NCBI RefSeq assembly: GCF_003605125.1
Contig: NZ_QPQT01000012.1
Location: 1 to 64,000, forward strand
Direction: 5' to 3'
Length of the DNA stretch: 64,000 nt
DNA from: Shewanella algidipiscicola
GTDB lineage: Bacteria > Pseudomonadota > Gammaproteobacteria > Enterobacterales > Shewanellaceae
The notes below the pieces were generated by a model. It was given only the letters and a program-made list of their open reading frames with translations, ran no database searches and was not told the DNA's origin. The translations under genes were made by a program, and so were the position numbers. The number at the start of each line of letters is the position of its first letter. Within the stretch, counting starts at the first letter, position 1. Shown one piece after another: positions 53,013 to 64,000 of the stretch.

Positions 53013-54233
53013 TCAACCACTAATCATGTTGTTAAGTTCTAATATCGGTTGCAAAATCGCCAGCACGATAAACAGCACCACGGCTGCCATGCTGACCACC
53101 AATAAGGGTTCAAATACCCCCAAGGCAATATTCACGTTCGACTCGAATTCACGGTCTTGGTTATCGGCAGCGCGTTCGAGCATCTGTTCGAGCTGGCCAC
53201 TTTTTTCGCCAGAGGTGATCATATAGAGCATCATAGGCGGAAAAAGTTTAGTGTTAGTCAGCGCCGTGCCTAAACTAGTGCCTTCGCGCACCCGAGCGGT
53301 GGCCTCTTCTACTTCGGCTCTAACCCTAACGTTCATCAACACTTCACTGGCGATGCGCATCGCATCGAGCAGAGGTACAGAGCTGGCCGTTAAAATGCTT
53401 AAAGTACGTGCAAATCGCGCCGTATTGAGCCCCTTGCTGACACGGCCGATCACCGGCATTTTCAGCAGGGCACTATCGAAGGCCATACGATTGGCCGCGC
53501 TTTTTAACAGTTGTTTGGCACCAAAGGTTAACACCACAACGACCCCGACCACTAATAAGCCATAATCACGGATAAAGTCAGATGAGGCGATCAATAATTG
53601 CGTGGTCCATGGCAACTCTTGCCCCATGTGCTCAAATTGTCCCACCACCTGAGGCACTACGGCCGCAAGCAAGATAGCAATGACACTAATGGCCACCACT
53701 GTCAGCACAAGGGGATAGATCATCGCTTGAGTCATTTTACTTTTTAGCTGCTGACGGCGCTCGGTGTAATCGGCCAAGCGGTTAAGCACCACTTCGAGGT
53801 GACCTGACTTTTCACCCGATGCCACCATGGCGCGATAAAGATCATCAAAAATATGCGGAAATTCGGCCATGGAGTCGGCCAGACTATAGCCTTCGACAAC
53901 CCTTGAGCGCACCGCCATCACCATGCTGGCGAGGCGATCTTTTTCACACTGCTGACCAACGGCCTTTAACGCCTCTTCCACAGGTAAGCCGGCGGCAACT
54001 AAGGTCGCAATTTGGCGAGTGATCAGGGCTAACTCAGCGACCGAAATACCACGCTTAAAGCTAAAGCCTTGGCCCTTGGCCTTGGCTTCCTTGTCGACCA
54101 CAGGGGTGATCTCCAGCGGCATTAAGCGCAGCTCGCGTAGCTGACCTCGGGCGTGACGGGCGGTATCGGCTTCGACCACCCCTTTTTGCTGTTTGCCTTG
54201 GGCATTTAACGCCTTGTACTCGTATGCTGGCAT
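53013..54233 (-). CDS. gspF: Type II secretion system inner membrane protein F
   Basis: A 406-residue polytopic platform protein with the tandem GspF helical domains and three membrane segments; the opening MPAYEYKALNAQGKQQKGVVEAD is typical. It contacts GspE. Three bases after gspE. Confidence 0.95.
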   Translation of the reverse strand: MPAYEYKALNAQGKQQKGVVEADTARHARGQLRELRLMPLEITPVVDKEAKAKGQGFSFKRGISVAELALITRQIATLVAAGLPVEEALKAVGQQCEKDRLASMVMAVRSRVVEGYSLADSMAEFPHIFDDLYRAMVASGEKSGHLEVVLNRLADYTERRQQLKSKMTQAMIYPLVLTVVAISVIAILLAAVVPQVVGQFEHMGQELPWTTQLLIASSDFIRDYGLLVVGVVVVLTFGAKQLLKSAANRMAFDSALLKMPVIGRVSKGLNTARFARTLSILTASSVPLLDAMRIASEVLMNVRVRAEVEEATARVREGTSLGTALTNTKLFPPMMLYMITSGEKSGQLEQMLERAADNQDREFESNVNIALGVFEPLLVVSMAAVVLFIVLAILQPILELNNMISG

Positions 54234-54236
54234 GAC

Positions 54237-55808
54237 TTACTCCTCGCGAGTGACGCGCAGCACTTCTTCTAAGGTCGTGATGCCGCTAAGCACTTTACTC
54301 ATGCCATCGTGACGGATACTGGGTATCGATTGGCGAATATATTTTTCAATCGCTAGCTCGCCACGGCCACTATGGATAAGTTCACGAATTTTATCATCCA
54401 CCAACAGGAGTTCATGGATCCCCGTACGGCCTCGATAACCATTATGGCCACAAGCGGCGCAACCATTGGCACGATAGATGGTGCGTGGGTCGTCGACGCT
54501 AATACCCAGCAGTTCGCGCTCACGCTGATCGGGCACATGCTCAACCTTGCACTTAGGACACAAGGTGCGGATCAATCGCTGCGCTAACACCCCAAGCAGA
54601 CTCGAAGAGACTAAGAAAGGCTCGACGCCCATATCTTGCAAACGCGTAATGGCGCCCGATGCGGTATTGGTATGCAAAGTGGAGATCACCATGTGACCAG
54701 TCAACGAGGCTTGCACGGCAATTTGAGCGGTTTCAAGGTCACGGATCTCACCTATCATCACCACATCAGGATCTTGACGCAAAATGGCGCGCAGACCGCG
54801 GGCGAAGGTCATATCCACCTTAGTATTCACCTGCGTTTGGCCTATGCCAGCGAGTTCATATTCGATGGGGTCTTCGACCGTTAAGATATTGGTATCGATG
54901 GAGTTAATTTCGGTCAAGCCGGCATACAGGGTGGTACTCTTACCCGAACCAGTCGGGCCCGTGACCAAGATAATGCCATGAGGCTTACGGATAAGCTCAT
55001 CGAATTGATGCCGGATAGCATCTGTCATGCCGAGTTGTTTAAGGTCGAGGTTGCCGGCGTTTTTATCCAGCAAACGCATCACCACACGCTCACCATGGCT
55101 CGATGGCATAGTCGACACCCGCACATCCACCGCACGACCCGCAATACGCAGCGAGATACGGCCATCTTGCGGCACCCGCTTCTCGGCAATGTCTAAACGC
55201 GCCATCACCTTGATACGTGATACCAGCAGTGACGACAGCTTGCGATTGGGCTTAAGCACCTCTTTGAGTACACCATCGACGCGAAAACGCACCACCAGTT
55301 GCTTCTCGTAGGTTTCGATATGGATATCGGACGCTTCCTCTTTAATCGCTTCCGATAACAGAGCGTTGATCAGTTTAATGATCGGCGCATCATCGTCCCC
55401 TTCGAGTAGATCTTCGGTTTGCGGTAACTCTTCGGCAAGGGTAAACAGATCCATCTCGTTGCCAATATCTTCCATCAGCTGCTGCGCCTCTGATGAGTTG
55501 GCTTGATAGACCTGAGTTAACTTAGCCTCAAAAACATTAGCCGCTAACGTCGCTAGCCCTAACTCTTGGCCCGCATAACGTCGCACCTCTAACATCGCCT
55601 CAAGCGGCGTGCTCTCGGTATGGTACAGGGTTAAACGTTGATCATCGTCTTTGGCTAATAGCAGTTGAAAACGATGCGCAAACGCAAATGGCAGACGCTC
55701 GCGGCTGTTTGAGTGAAACACCTCATCGGATTCGGCCTCAGAGACCAACCCAAGCTCACTCGATACTTGGGCTAGTTCATCATGTTGAGTGGCTTGCAGA
55801 TCACTCAT
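54237..55808 (-). CDS. gspE: Type II secretion ATPase GspE
   Basis: About 523 residues: an N-terminal GspL-binding region, Walker [13 protein letters not shown], Asp and His boxes, Walker B region [12 protein letters not shown] and a four-cysteine zinc finger (CPKC...CAAC). ATG 55808 overlaps the gspD end by 8 bp; a frame further upstream lies within gspD and lacks similarity. Confidence 0.95.
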   Translation of the reverse strand: MSDLQATQHDELAQVSSELGLVSEAESDEVFHSNSRERLPFAFAHRFQLLLAKDDDQRLTLYHTESTPLEAMLEVRRYAGQELGLATLAANVFEAKLTQVYQANSSEAQQLMEDIGNEMDLFTLAEELPQTEDLLEGDDDAPIIKLINALLSEAIKEEASDIHIETYEKQLVVRFRVDGVLKEVLKPNRKLSSLLVSRIKVMARLDIAEKRVPQDGRISLRIAGRAVDVRVSTMPSSHGERVVMRLLDKNAGNLDLKQLGMTDAIRHQFDELIRKPHGIILVTGPTGSGKSTTLYAGLTEINSIDTNILTVEDPIEYELAGIGQTQVNTKVDMTFARGLRAILRQDPDVVMIGEIRDLETAQIAVQASLTGHMVISTLHTNTASGAITRLQDMGVEPFLVSSSLLGVLAQRLIRTLCPKCKVEHVPDQRERELLGISVDDPRTIYRANGCAACGHNGYRGRTGIHELLLVDDKIRELIHSGRGELAIEKYIRQSIPSIRHDGMSKVLSGITTLEEVLRVTREE

Positions 55809-57924
55809 CGTCTGCGTCTTGCTGTTTGTTATCAGAAATCTGTTTAAGCGCAGGATCAGTTTCACGCATTTGCGTTTCTAACCCTTTACGGTCTTTATAA
55901 CGCTGCAGCACATCATTCACCTCTGGTGGCAGATAATCTTCTTGATTCCACTCTTCGAGCACTGGCACATCGGTATTTGGCATTAAGTTAACACCTCGCT
56001 CTTGCTGCTCAAGCTGCAAGGCGCGGAAGTAGTTATATTTACGTCCCGCAATGCCTTCCATGGTGATGCCGTCACGGATAATGGTCGGCTTAATAAATAC
56101 CATCAGGTTTTTCTTTTTCTTACCGCTCGATGATGACTTAAACAGATGACCTATGATGGGGATATCCCCAAGGAAAGGCACCTTCTGTACACTCTCTTGT
56201 ACTTCTTCGTTAATTAAGCCCCCTAACACCACTATTTGACCCGAATCGGCCATCACAGTGGTGGTTAAACGACGCGTGGCAAAGGTGACATCGACACCAG
56301 TTTTACCGTTGATGCCAGAGACTTCCTGCTCAATGGTCAACTTGACCGTGCTACCTTCGTTAATTTGTGGCACTACTTTAAGCTTGACCCCCACCTCTTT
56401 ACGTTCAACCGTTTGGAAGGGATTACTGTTACCGTTAGTAGAGTTCTGGCTGCCCGTTAAAATCGGCACTTCATCACCGACAATAAACGACGCTTCTTGG
56501 TTATCTAAGGTGGTAATAGAGGGCGTCGCCAGTACATTAGACTTGGTGTCGCTCGATACCGCTTGGATAAGCGCGCCAAAGTCACCCATGGCGACACCCC
56601 ACGCCATACCGTTAACCTTACCTAGCGCCTGCGCTAACAAGGTGATATCCCCTTTTGAGCTAGGGTTTTGCCCGATAACATCACCCGTATTAGGGTTGGT
56701 GATAAAGGTGCCCTCTTGTTCTTGCGCCTGCCAAATCCCGGCGCCAATTTCCCCTATAGTGGGGCCCAAGTTATTAAATTGAGTACCGCCGCCGGCTTCG
56801 GTTGCCCACTGAATACCAAAACCAACATCATCACCTTCGGCCACTTCAACAATAATGGCTTCCACCAATACTTGAGCACGGCGAATATCCAGCTGATTTA
56901 TCACGCTCTCAATGGTGCGCATCTGGTCGGGCTCGGCGCTGAGTACCAAAGCGTTAGTGTCGGTATGGGCCATGATATTAATTTCATTGCGACGCTTGCT
57001 CCGCCCACCTTGTGGCTGCGCTCCACCATCTTGTGCGCTGGCCAGCTTTTCGGCAAAACCGGTGAGCACTTCGACTAAGTCTTCCGCCTTGGCATAACGC
57101 AGATAACGTACCTTGGTATTACCTGTGGTGGCTTGCTCGGCATCAAGTTTTTTGATGAGGCTCACTACACGCTGGCGACTCTTTTCATCACCACTGACCA
57201 GCACGGCGTTAGTACGCTCATCGGCAACCACTTTTGGGGCTTGTCCCGGCAGTTGTGACTGGTTGGCGGTCGAGCGGTAAAGAGTGTCGATAATCCGTAC
57301 CATCTCGCCCGCCGAGGCATATTCGAGCGCCACCACTTGCACTTCGGTGTCGCCTTGTTTATCGACGCGGCGCACAATCTCAACCAGTTTATTGACCACT
57401 GCTGCGCGGCCCGAGATCATCAATACGTTAGAAGGGTCATAATTTACCACGTTACCGCCGCCGGCATTGTCGTTGAGCTGGCGCAGCAGGGGCGCTAGTT
57501 GCTTCGCTTCGGTGTTATACAGGGCCACAATGCGAGTGACCATCTCATCACCTAGTCCGGGTCTATCATCATCGGCAACGCGAATGGCCGAGGTTTTAGC
57601 ATCTTTATCTTTAATGACTTTGATGATGTTATTGTCCATCTCAACGACGGCATAACCATAGACCTGCAACACATTAAGGAAGAATTGATAATATTGCTCA
57701 TCATCGAGCAAATCGTAACTGCGAACGTTTATTTTACCGCGCACCGTTGGGTCAACTATGATGGTACGATTCAAGTTTTTACCAACAATATTGATAAACT
57801 CTTGAATATCTGTGCCTTTGAAATTAGCCGCATATTGCTCAGACCATGCGAGCGAAGGCGCCAATAACGACGCCCCCATGACAACACCCGCGATGAGATT
57901 GCGCCGAATATTCTTATTATTCAT
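55801..57924 (-). CDS. gspD: Type II secretion outer membrane secretin GspD
   Basis: A 707-residue secretin with a signal peptide, N0-N3 domains ([26 protein letters not shown] at N0/N1), the secretin core ([20 protein letters not shown] and [23 protein letters not shown]) and a C-terminal S-domain for the pilotin. It forms the outer-membrane channel. 24 bp after gspC. Confidence 0.96.
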   Translation of the reverse strand: MNNKNIRRNLIAGVVMGASLLAPSLAWSEQYAANFKGTDIQEFINIVGKNLNRTIIVDPTVRGKINVRSYDLLDDEQYYQFFLNVLQVYGYAVVEMDNNIIKVIKDKDAKTSAIRVADDDRPGLGDEMVTRIVALYNTEAKQLAPLLRQLNDNAGGGNVVNYDPSNVLMISGRAAVVNKLVEIVRRVDKQGDTEVQVVALEYASAGEMVRIIDTLYRSTANQSQLPGQAPKVVADERTNAVLVSGDEKSRQRVVSLIKKLDAEQATTGNTKVRYLRYAKAEDLVEVLTGFAEKLASAQDGGAQPQGGRSKRRNEINIMAHTDTNALVLSAEPDQMRTIESVINQLDIRRAQVLVEAIIVEVAEGDDVGFGIQWATEAGGGTQFNNLGPTIGEIGAGIWQAQEQEGTFITNPNTGDVIGQNPSSKGDITLLAQALGKVNGMAWGVAMGDFGALIQAVSSDTKSNVLATPSITTLDNQEASFIVGDEVPILTGSQNSTNGNSNPFQTVERKEVGVKLKVVPQINEGSTVKLTIEQEVSGINGKTGVDVTFATRRLTTTVMADSGQIVVLGGLINEEVQESVQKVPFLGDIPIIGHLFKSSSSGKKKKNLMVFIKPTIIRDGITMEGIAGRKYNYFRALQLEQQERGVNLMPNTDVPVLEEWNQEDYLPPEVNDVLQRYKDRKGLETQMRETDPALKQISDNKQQDADDE

Positions 57925-57948
57925 TTAATGACTTCCCCTAAACTCTTT

Positions 57949-58869
57949 TTATTGCGGCAAACTAAACATGATCTCAACCAGCTGACCTTCTCTTTCTATC
58001 ATCAAAGAGATCTCGGTCAGTTCGGGCAACTGCGCCATCACTTCCAATGCTTGGCTCATGTCCGTCAGATCGTAACCGTTCATTGATTTAACTAAATCGT
58101 TAGCCTTCAAACCAGCTTGCTCAAATAGCGCCCTATCCTTACCCGGATTGAGACGATAGCCTTGCAGCTCACCATCGCGATTGACAGGCGAAATAGCTAA
58201 GTAATCGGTCAGTTTACTCGGATCGGCTAACAGCTCATCACGTGATTCTTGCAGTTCTTGTGCTACCGCTTGGTTGTCGCGTTGATCTACCTGACGTACA
58301 CCGCGCTCACGCTTGGCTTGTTGTAGCTGTTGATTGGCTTCACTTTCAGTAGCATATTTGAGCCCATCAAGCATCAAAGTCTCGTAACGCCCACTGTTTG
58401 AAATAATAATACGGTCGGCATATACCTCTTTGAGCGAGGCCGAAGTGCCCTTAATCTTGTCACCTAAACTGTAAGTGTTCTGGCTACCCGCCGACTCGAT
58501 CACCGCCAAGCCTTTTTGCTCAGATGTTGATGCCACGACGCCCGTTAACTGGATAGATAACGAGGTTTTCGGCGCATCGGTGATTTTTTCTTCGACAGGA
58601 GCCACCTTAAGCGGATTCCCCTTGGCATCAAACTGGCCAAAAAGAGATAAATTTTCTAAGTTTGATATATTAATCAGACCAGATGATTGGGCGATATTGG
58701 TCGGTGTGGGTTGCCACGCTAATGGCGGCTGTGAAACAGGCACTAATTTCCAGGTGATCTGCGCCAATAAATAGATAGCGATGACCAAACCAAGCCAAAA
58801 TATGGCAGTGCTCAGCGGCCTATGTGGTATACCATTCACCCTAGCAATAACTTTGTCTAATAAATCCAT
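57949..58869 (-). CDS. gspC: Type II secretion system protein C
   Basis: A 306-residue protein: a short cytoplasmic part, one membrane segment (TAIFWLGLVIAIYLLA), the homology region (LQLTGVVAS...AGSQNTYSLGDKI) and a C-terminal PDZ-like domain (LFEQAGLKANDLVKSMNGYDL). It links the inner-membrane platform to GspD and selects substrates. ATG 58869 has GAGGG upstream; a start 21 codons earlier is less likely. First gene of the operon. Confidence 0.93.
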   Translation of the reverse strand: MDLLDKVIARVNGIPHRPLSTAIFWLGLVIAIYLLAQITWKLVPVSQPPLAWQPTPTNIAQSSGLINISNLENLSLFGQFDAKGNPLKVAPVEEKITDAPKTSLSIQLTGVVASTSEQKGLAVIESAGSQNTYSLGDKIKGTSASLKEVYADRIIISNSGRYETLMLDGLKYATESEANQQLQQAKRERGVRQVDQRDNQAVAQELQESRDELLADPSKLTDYLAISPVNRDGELQGYRLNPGKDRALFEQAGLKANDLVKSMNGYDLTDMSQALEVMAQLPELTEISLMIEREGQLVEIMFSLPQ

Positions 58870-59154
58870 ATTATGCGGACCCTCAGCACAGGCCTCTGTT
58901 CTGATTATGATAATTTTATGCTCGTGACTCATGCTAACCTACACTGCAATTGGCAACAAGCCCATAACAGTCGCTAAATTAGCCTATAAAGGCTAATTAT
59001 GCTAACTTTACGCACCGATAAAGGGTGTGAAGTGAGTCGCTATATTAGCTTATCATCCTGCTTAGGATGAGAGTTATTATCCAGCATGTGAACTCGCCCA
59101 TCTTTTATAATAAGCCACAATCTATTGATATACCCAGATGGAGACACTATAACC

Positions 59155-59547
59155 ATGGCATCTGAACCGCAGATTTCAGTCCGACTCGATAAATGGTTAT
59201 GGGCGGCGCGATTTTATAAGACTCGAGCCATCGCCAAAGAGATGATCAATGGCGGCAAGGTACACTACAATGGGCAGCGCACCAAATCGAGTAAAATGGC
59301 CGATGTCGATGCTGTCGTCAGAATACGACAGGGATATGACGAAAAAGAGGTCGTGATAAAAAAGTTATCTGAACAACGCCAACAGGCGGTGATCGCCCAA
59401 ACCTTATATGAAGAGACGCCTGAAAGCATTGCCAAGCGCCAGACCTACGCCGAAGCGAGGCGCTTAAATGTGCTTAATAATCCGGCTCCGGATACCAAGC
59501 CAGATAAAAAGCAACGTCGTCAATTAATACGCTTTAAAGCAAGCTAA
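59155..59547 (+). CDS. hslR: Ribosome-associated heat shock protein Hsp15
   Basis: A 130-residue S4-domain RNA-binding protein ([32 protein letters not shown]), the Hsp15 pattern. It rescues 50S subunits carrying nascent chains after heat shock. ATG 59155 has GGAG eleven bases upstream. Divergent from gspC; followed by hslO after 13 bp. Confidence 0.92.
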   Translation: MASEPQISVRLDKWLWAARFYKTRAIAKEMINGGKVHYNGQRTKSSKMADVDAVVRIRQGYDEKEVVIKKLSEQRQQAVIAQTLYEETPESIAKRQTYAEARRLNVLNNPAPDTKPDKKQRRQLIRFKAS

Positions 59548-59560
59548 CTGTGAGATTGAA

Positions 59561-60421
59561 ATGAGTAAAGATATATTAAACCGCTACCTATTTGACAACG
59601 CCGATGTGCGTGGTCAAGTCGTTCAATTAGAGAAGAGTTACCAAGAGGTATTATCTGCTCACGACTACCCAATGGCGATTCAGACGCTGCTGGGCGAGTT
59701 GATGGCGGCCACATCACTGCTCACTGCCACACTCAAACTCGATGGTGATATTAGCGTGCAAGTACAAGGTGATGGCCCTGTATCACTGGCCGTTGTTAAC
59801 GGCAACAACCTTCAGCAGCTACGCGGCGTCGCACGCTGGAACGGTGAATTAGCCGCTGATGCCAATCTCGCCACCTTGATGGGCACTGGCCATATGGTTA
59901 TCACGCTCACCCCTGCTAATGGCGAACGCTACCAAGGCGTTGTAGCCTTAGAACGTCCGACGCTTGCCGAATGCCTAGAGCTTTATTTTGACCAATCAGA
60001 ACAGCTACCAACCGCTATCCGCTTATTTGCCAACGGTAAACAAGCGGCGGGCATTTTACTGCAAGTACTGCCGGGTGATAGTGAAAACAATCAAGATTTT
60101 GAACATCTTGAGCAACTCACTAACACAGTTAAAGCTGAAGAGTTGTTCGAACTCGAAGCCACCGAGGTATTACATCGCTTGTATCATCAAGAAGAGGTGC
60201 GCCTGTTCGATCCTATCGATGTGACTTTCCGCTGTACCTGCTCACGCGAGCGCAGCGGCCAAGCATTACGCACGATTCCTCGTGAAGAGTTAGACACCAT
60301 CTTAGCTGAGCAAGGTAAAATTGAGATGGGCTGCGAGTTCTGCAACAACAACTACAGCTTCGACTCCATTGATATTGAAGCTTTGTTTAGCAATGCACTG
60401 CATTCTGACGTTCAGCAGTAA
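59561..60421 (+). CDS. hslO: Redox-regulated chaperone Hsp33
   Basis: A 286-residue Hsp33 with the chaperone fold ([17 protein letters not shown]...[12 protein letters not shown]) and the C-terminal redox zinc site (CTC...CEFC). Oxidation of these four cysteines releases zinc and activates the holdase. Forms an operon with hslR. Confidence 0.95.
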   Translation: MSKDILNRYLFDNADVRGQVVQLEKSYQEVLSAHDYPMAIQTLLGELMAATSLLTATLKLDGDISVQVQGDGPVSLAVVNGNNLQQLRGVARWNGELAADANLATLMGTGHMVITLTPANGERYQGVVALERPTLAECLELYFDQSEQLPTAIRLFANGKQAAGILLQVLPGDSENNQDFEHLEQLTNTVKAEELFELEATEVLHRLYHQEEVRLFDPIDVTFRCTCSRERSGQALRTIPREELDTILAEQGKIEMGCEFCNNNYSFDSIDIEALFSNALHSDVQQ

Positions 60422-60450
60422 ACCAACCTTACCTAACACGATTTTTAACA

Positions 60451-60477
60451 GGGTGCCGCAAGGCACCCTTTTTTTTG
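60451..60477 (+). terminator. hslRO terminator
   Basis: The hairpin GGGTGCC/GGCACCC with a GCAA loop is followed by a run of eight Ts, 30 bp after the hslO stop. Confidence 0.9.
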
Positions 60478-60618
60478 TCTATTTAGCAATGTTACTCACA
60501 CATTTATTTACACATAAGCTACAATCGACCGCCTGCAACCTTAAGCAGCAACAGACTAATAACAAGCTGGCACAGATCGGCACACTCAACCTACTTAAGA
60601 AAGATGGAGACCTTACAG

Positions 60619-62160
60619 ATGGCGGATGGATTTAAGCAAACTCATAAAAACCCTTCAACGGCGCAACTTGTTGAGTTTGCACTGGCGCGTGGCGAAGGCG
60701 TGCTCACAGCCAACGGTGCCTTGGTGGCAAAAACGGGCGAACGTACAGGACGCTCACCTAACGACCGTTTTATTGTTAAAGAAGCCAGCAGTGAACATGA
60801 GATCGATTGGGGAGCAGTGAACAAACCATTCCCGATGGATGCGTTTAACGCTCTTTGGGAACGTGTAAGCCACTATTTGTCAGATAAAGAGACCTTTGTA
60901 TCTGAGCTAGAAGTGGGCGCCGACCCTGAGCATTACCAACCTATCAATGTCACCACCGAAACCGCATGGCATCAACTATTTGCCCGTAACCTATTTATCG
61001 TCCCAGAGCAGTTCAATGCCGCGAACAAACCTGTATGGCAGATCATGAATGCGCCAGGATTTGAATGCGACCCCGAACGTGATGGCATCCATTCTGATGC
61101 CACTGTCATCATCAACTTTGCCGATCGCAAAGTACTACTAGCCGGACTGAAATATGCCGGTGAAATGAAAAAATCCATGTTCTCGGTACAAAACTTCCTA
61201 TTACCCGCCAAAGGCGTGCTACCTATGCACTGTTCGGCCAATGTTGGCGCCGATGGCGACACCACGCTGTTTTTTGGTTTATCCGGTACGGGTAAAACCA
61301 CCTTATCGGCCGATCCCAAGCGTTTTCTCATTGGCGATGATGAACACGGCTGGGCACCTGGCGGCGTCTTTAATATCGAAGGCGGTTGTTACGCCAAATG
61401 TATCGATCTTAGTCAGAAAAATGAGCCTGTCATTTGGGATGCTATCCGTTTTGGCACCGTGCTTGAAAACGTCATGTTAGACGAGCAACGCGTTGCCGAT
61501 TACAGCAATACCGAGCTAACCGAAAACAGCCGCGCCGCCTATCCATTGGAGCATATCGCCCAGCGCAAAGTAGACAACTGTGGTGCCGAGCCAGATGCAG
61601 TGGTGTTTCTTACCTGTGACGTCTCTGGGGTATTACCGCCAGTGTCTAAGCTAAGTAAAGAGCAGGCCGCTTATCACTTTTTGTCGGGCTACACCGCGAA
61701 AGTCGGTTCTACCGAAATGGGTTCAACGTCGGCGATTCAGTCAACCTTCTCAACCTGTTTTGGCGCGCCGTTCTTTCCTCGTCCTGCGGGCGTGTATGCC
61801 GAACTGCTGATGCAGCGTATCGAATCTTTTGGCAGCCAAGTTTATCTGGTCAATACAGGTTGGACTGGCGGCCCACACGGCGTGGGTAAACGTTTCGACA
61901 TCCCCACCACGCGCGCCATTATTGACGCTATTGTCAGCGGTGAGCTAAAAGAGGTCGACACTCAGCATATCGATAAACTCAACCTCGATGTCCCCGTCGC
62001 AGTGTCAGGGGTCGACAGCCAACTGCTCAACCCAGTTAATACCTGGTCAGATCCGGTGGAATATAACCGTTATGCTCAGCAGTTAGCCGAAGAGTTTGCC
62101 GCCAATTTCGTTAAATACGATGTATCGGATGCAATAAAACAGGCTGGCCCTAAAGCCTAA
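60619..62160 (+). CDS. pckA: Phosphoenolpyruvate carboxykinase (ATP)
   Basis: A 513-residue PEPCK. Kinase P-loop [13 protein letters not shown], the oxaloacetate-binding NxxRTGRSPxD phrase near the start ([11 protein letters not shown]) and the EGGCYAK motif are present. It converts oxaloacetate and ATP to PEP, CO2 and ADP in gluconeogenesis. ATG 60619 gives the family N-terminus and has GGAG nine bases upstream. Monocistronic between two terminators. Confidence 0.95.
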   Translation: MADGFKQTHKNPSTAQLVEFALARGEGVLTANGALVAKTGERTGRSPNDRFIVKEASSEHEIDWGAVNKPFPMDAFNALWERVSHYLSDKETFVSELEVGADPEHYQPINVTTETAWHQLFARNLFIVPEQFNAANKPVWQIMNAPGFECDPERDGIHSDATVIINFADRKVLLAGLKYAGEMKKSMFSVQNFLLPAKGVLPMHCSANVGADGDTTLFFGLSGTGKTTLSADPKRFLIGDDEHGWAPGGVFNIEGGCYAKCIDLSQKNEPVIWDAIRFGTVLENVMLDEQRVADYSNTELTENSRAAYPLEHIAQRKVDNCGAEPDAVVFLTCDVSGVLPPVSKLSKEQAAYHFLSGYTAKVGSTEMGSTSAIQSTFSTCFGAPFFPRPAGVYAELLMQRIESFGSQVYLVNTGWTGGPHGVGKRFDIPTTRAIIDAIVSGELKEVDTQHIDKLNLDVPVAVSGVDSQLLNPVNTWSDPVEYNRYAQQLAEEFAANFVKYDVSDAIKQAGPKA

Positions 62161-62542
62161 ATCATTATACTAATTCTAAAATGGCTCCTAATGGAGCCAT
62201 TTTTATTCCCTTGTTATGACGATAAATGGCGGTGCTTATTCCCCCCATAACCTAAAACCGTAAACACGATAGCGCTCAAATAACTCGCAACATCATGAAT
62301 TTATTCAATCAAGGGCTTAAAAACTGCCCCGAATTTGAATAATCGCCAATTTAAGCACGCCAAAATTGCACTTTTCTCAATAAACATCTAACTTGAAGTC
62401 GAATTTGGCTATTTGCTCGTCAGGCTGAGTAATTTTTCACAGCTCAATGACCACACAAGTGCTAGACTCTGCTCCCGCAGTAAGGCTTAGCCTTACTCGC
62501 ATCCACTCGATTCATTAATATAACGATTAAAACGAGGCCACT
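62161..62542. other. Intergenic region pckA to symporter
   Basis: About 380 bp: the pckA terminator first, then AT-rich sequence without a reading frame, RNA gene or clear operator. It should contain the symporter promoter. Confidence 0.45.
62178..62204 (+). terminator. pckA terminator
   Basis: The stem AAAATGGCTCC / GGAGCCATTTT with a TAAT loop and a T run follows the pckA stop by 18 bp. Confidence 0.9.
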
Positions 62543-63775
62543 GTGGCAAATAAAACCAATCAATTCATGCGTAACATCGGTGTACAAGTCGTTATCGCCA
62601 TGTTTGTCGGCGCGATCGTCGGCTTTTTAATGGGCGAAGACGCAAGCATTTTTGCACCGTTAGGTACCATTTTTATTCACCTCATCAAAATGTTAGTGAT
62701 CCCACTAGTCCTAGTCTCCATCATTTCTGGTGCTGCAAGCCTAGGCGACAGCCCATCGGCGGGGAAAATCGGTATCGGCACATTTGGCTTCTTTATTCTC
62801 ACCTCCGGTGCAGCGGTTAGCTTAGCCTTAGTGATGGGCAACCTGTTCAAACCAGGCCAAGGCATCGATTTTACCGCTCACAGTAGTGGAAAACTGATGA
62901 CAGTCACCGAAGAGCATGGCGCACTGCCGGGGGTGATGGACACCTTTATCGGCATGATCCCAACCAATGTATTTGAGTCGCTAACAGGCGGCAACATCTT
63001 ACAAATATTGGTCTTTAGCATCTTCTTCGGCATTGCACTGACTAAGGTCAAGGGCGATGGCGCCAAACCGATTTTGAACGTGCTTAACACCATAGTCGAT
63101 GCGTTTGTGTGGATGATTAATTGCGTGATGATCATCGCTCCTATCGGGGTGTTTGGCCTGATGGCAGATTCAGTCGGCACCTTTGGTTTCGATGCCCTAG
63201 AAGTGGTGTTTAAGTTATTTGCGGTATTTGTTGTGGCTATCTTATTGTTTGGGTTTGTGTTCTTCCCTCTATTGGTGCAGCTGTTTTCTCGGGTCAGCGC
63301 CAAACAATTTATTAGCGCGATGAAAAAACCCCAAGTGATGGCATTATCTACCGCATCATCGATGGCGACTCTGCCAGTTAACATGGAAACCTGTGAGCAA
63401 GAGCTGAAGGTCTCTAAGGCGACCGCCTCTTTCGTGTTGCCTTTAGGCGCGACGATTAACATGAGTGGTAATGCCATCTATTACGGTCTAGTGGCGATGT
63501 TTTTTGCACAGATGTATGGCATCGACCTGTCGCTGACCGCCTATGCAGCGATTGTCTTCACCTCGACGCTTGGAGCGATCGGTCAAGCCGGTGTGCCGGG
63601 GCCTTCGTTCCTAGTGGTTGCAGTATTACTGGCCGCTGGTATTCCCATCGACGGCCTACCGCTACTGTTTGCCTTAGATAGGATATTCGACATGATCAGA
63701 ACCTCGCTCAACATTACTGGCGATGCCGCTTGTGCATTAATCATGGACAAGTACACTCAAGATAAGACAGCGTAA
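62543..63775 (+). CDS. Dicarboxylate/amino acid:cation symporter (DAACS family)
   Basis: A 410-residue transporter of the glutamate/dicarboxylate family. The serine-rich hairpin (STASSMATLP), the NMSGNAIYYG motif and the GxxxAGVPGPS hairpin are present. It imports glutamate, aspartate or C4-dicarboxylates with H+ or Na+; the exact substrate is not readable. GTG start with ACGAGG five bases upstream. Located after pckA but with its own terminator. Confidence 0.88.
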   Translation: MANKTNQFMRNIGVQVVIAMFVGAIVGFLMGEDASIFAPLGTIFIHLIKMLVIPLVLVSIISGAASLGDSPSAGKIGIGTFGFFILTSGAAVSLALVMGNLFKPGQGIDFTAHSSGKLMTVTEEHGALPGVMDTFIGMIPTNVFESLTGGNILQILVFSIFFGIALTKVKGDGAKPILNVLNTIVDAFVWMINCVMIIAPIGVFGLMADSVGTFGFDALEVVFKLFAVFVVAILLFGFVFFPLLVQLFSRVSAKQFISAMKKPQVMALSTASSMATLPVNMETCEQELKVSKATASFVLPLGATINMSGNAIYYGLVAMFFAQMYGIDLSLTAYAAIVFTSTLGAIGQAGVPGPSFLVVAVLLAAGIPIDGLPLLFALDRIFDMIRTSLNITGDAACALIMDKYTQDKTA

Positions 63776-63800
63776 CCGATAAGCTGACCAGACTACACAT

Positions 63801-63830
63801 AAGGGTGCTTGCTGTCGCAGCGCCCTTTTT
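63801..63830 (+). terminator. Terminator after the symporter gene
   Basis: The hairpin AAGGGTGC/GCGCCCTT (one G-T pair) followed by TTTTT, 25 bp after the stop. The rest of the window (63831-64000) shows no supported gene. Confidence 0.75.
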
Positions 63831-64000
63831 CAGCGTTACCATATAGCAGCAAACTCAACCTAGCCCCACCGACAAGTGTGCCCCTTACGCCAGCAACTGG
63901 CATGACAATTATATCCCAAGCCCCCTATTGACAGCGCAAGCGTTTGAGCCGACACTCGCCGAAATAGACCCTCTGACATAAGTGAACGGTATTTTTCACG

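Noticed and set aside
56258-56782. Plus-strand 174-residue frame
   Set aside because: Antisense to the conserved secretin core of gspD.
58978-58997. Perfect ATTAGCC/GGCTAAT dyad between gspC and hslR as a terminator
   Set aside because: It lies in a divergent promoter region and lacks a T run; it could be an operator but there is no supporting evidence.
62878-63477. Minus-strand 199-residue frame
   Set aside because: It is antisense to the conserved symporter core and has Asn/Thr-rich shadow composition.

Overview
The window reads as a chromosomal segment of a marine or aquatic gammaproteobacterium, most likely a Shewanella. The reasons are a decaheme cytochrome/MtrB-type barrel/DMSO reductase cluster of the Shewanella dmsEFABG type, several other multiheme c cytochromes, a Vibrio/Shewanella-style integron attC site, and housekeeping neighbourhoods in typical gammaproteobacterial order (ftsY-ftsE-ftsX-rpoH, gspC to gspN beside hslR-hslO-pckA, menD-menH-menC-menE). 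Assignment to Shewanella is inference; no rRNA or tRNA gene was seen.

Layout. 1-1720 is a mobile, repeat-rich margin: one complete integron-type gene cassette on the minus strand with a VCR-like attC site, then GC-rich palindromes and degenerate intergenic repeats with no convincing gene. 1723-6314 holds a cysteine dioxygenase-like gene, a broken N-terminal copy of it, a secreted protein, a DUF2799 lipoprotein, a membrane protein and a LysR regulator. 6473-21577 is a mixed stretch: trmL, an M16 peptidase pair, a PilZ-like protein, a methyltransferase, tapT, a Bcr/CflA efflux pump with a divergent LysR regulator, a DUF4145/Sel1 protein, DUF2780 and TerB-like proteins, and a YjeH-like exporter with a divergent Lrp regulator.

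21644-24046 is a respiratory operon (pentaheme NrfB-like, NrfC-like ferredoxin, NrfD-like quinol-oxidising membrane subunit, small tetraheme cytochrome) without nrfA. It is followed by an AT-rich islet with a DUF2726 gene and two convergent LysR-type regulators whose 3' ends overlap. 27420-32461 is a menaquinone operon (menDHCE), which makes the quinone these respiratory systems draw on. 33450-40472 is an extracellular DMSO reductase operon: decaheme DmsE, barrel DmsF, lipoprotein-type DmsA, ferredoxin DmsB and a TorD-family chaperone.

41256-45993 carries rpoH, ftsX, ftsE and ftsY; ftsY has an unusually long 45-bp tandem-repeat region. rsmD and a DUF1145 gene diverge from ftsY. 47175-58869 is a complete type II secretion operon gspC to gspN, with an odd Asn/Asp-rich tail on GspJ. 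T2SS is the known route by which Shewanella exports outer-surface respiratory proteins, so T2SS, menaquinone synthesis and DMSO reductase in this window are functionally linked (established for S. oneidensis, inferred here). 59155-63775 holds hslR, hslO, pckA and a dicarboxylate/amino-acid:cation symporter.

I found no clear new defence or mobile system. The least explained sequence is the integron-cassette and palindrome margin (1-1720), the truncated dioxygenase copy, the nrfA-less nrf operon beside the AT-rich islet, and the repeat expansions in FtsY and GspJ.
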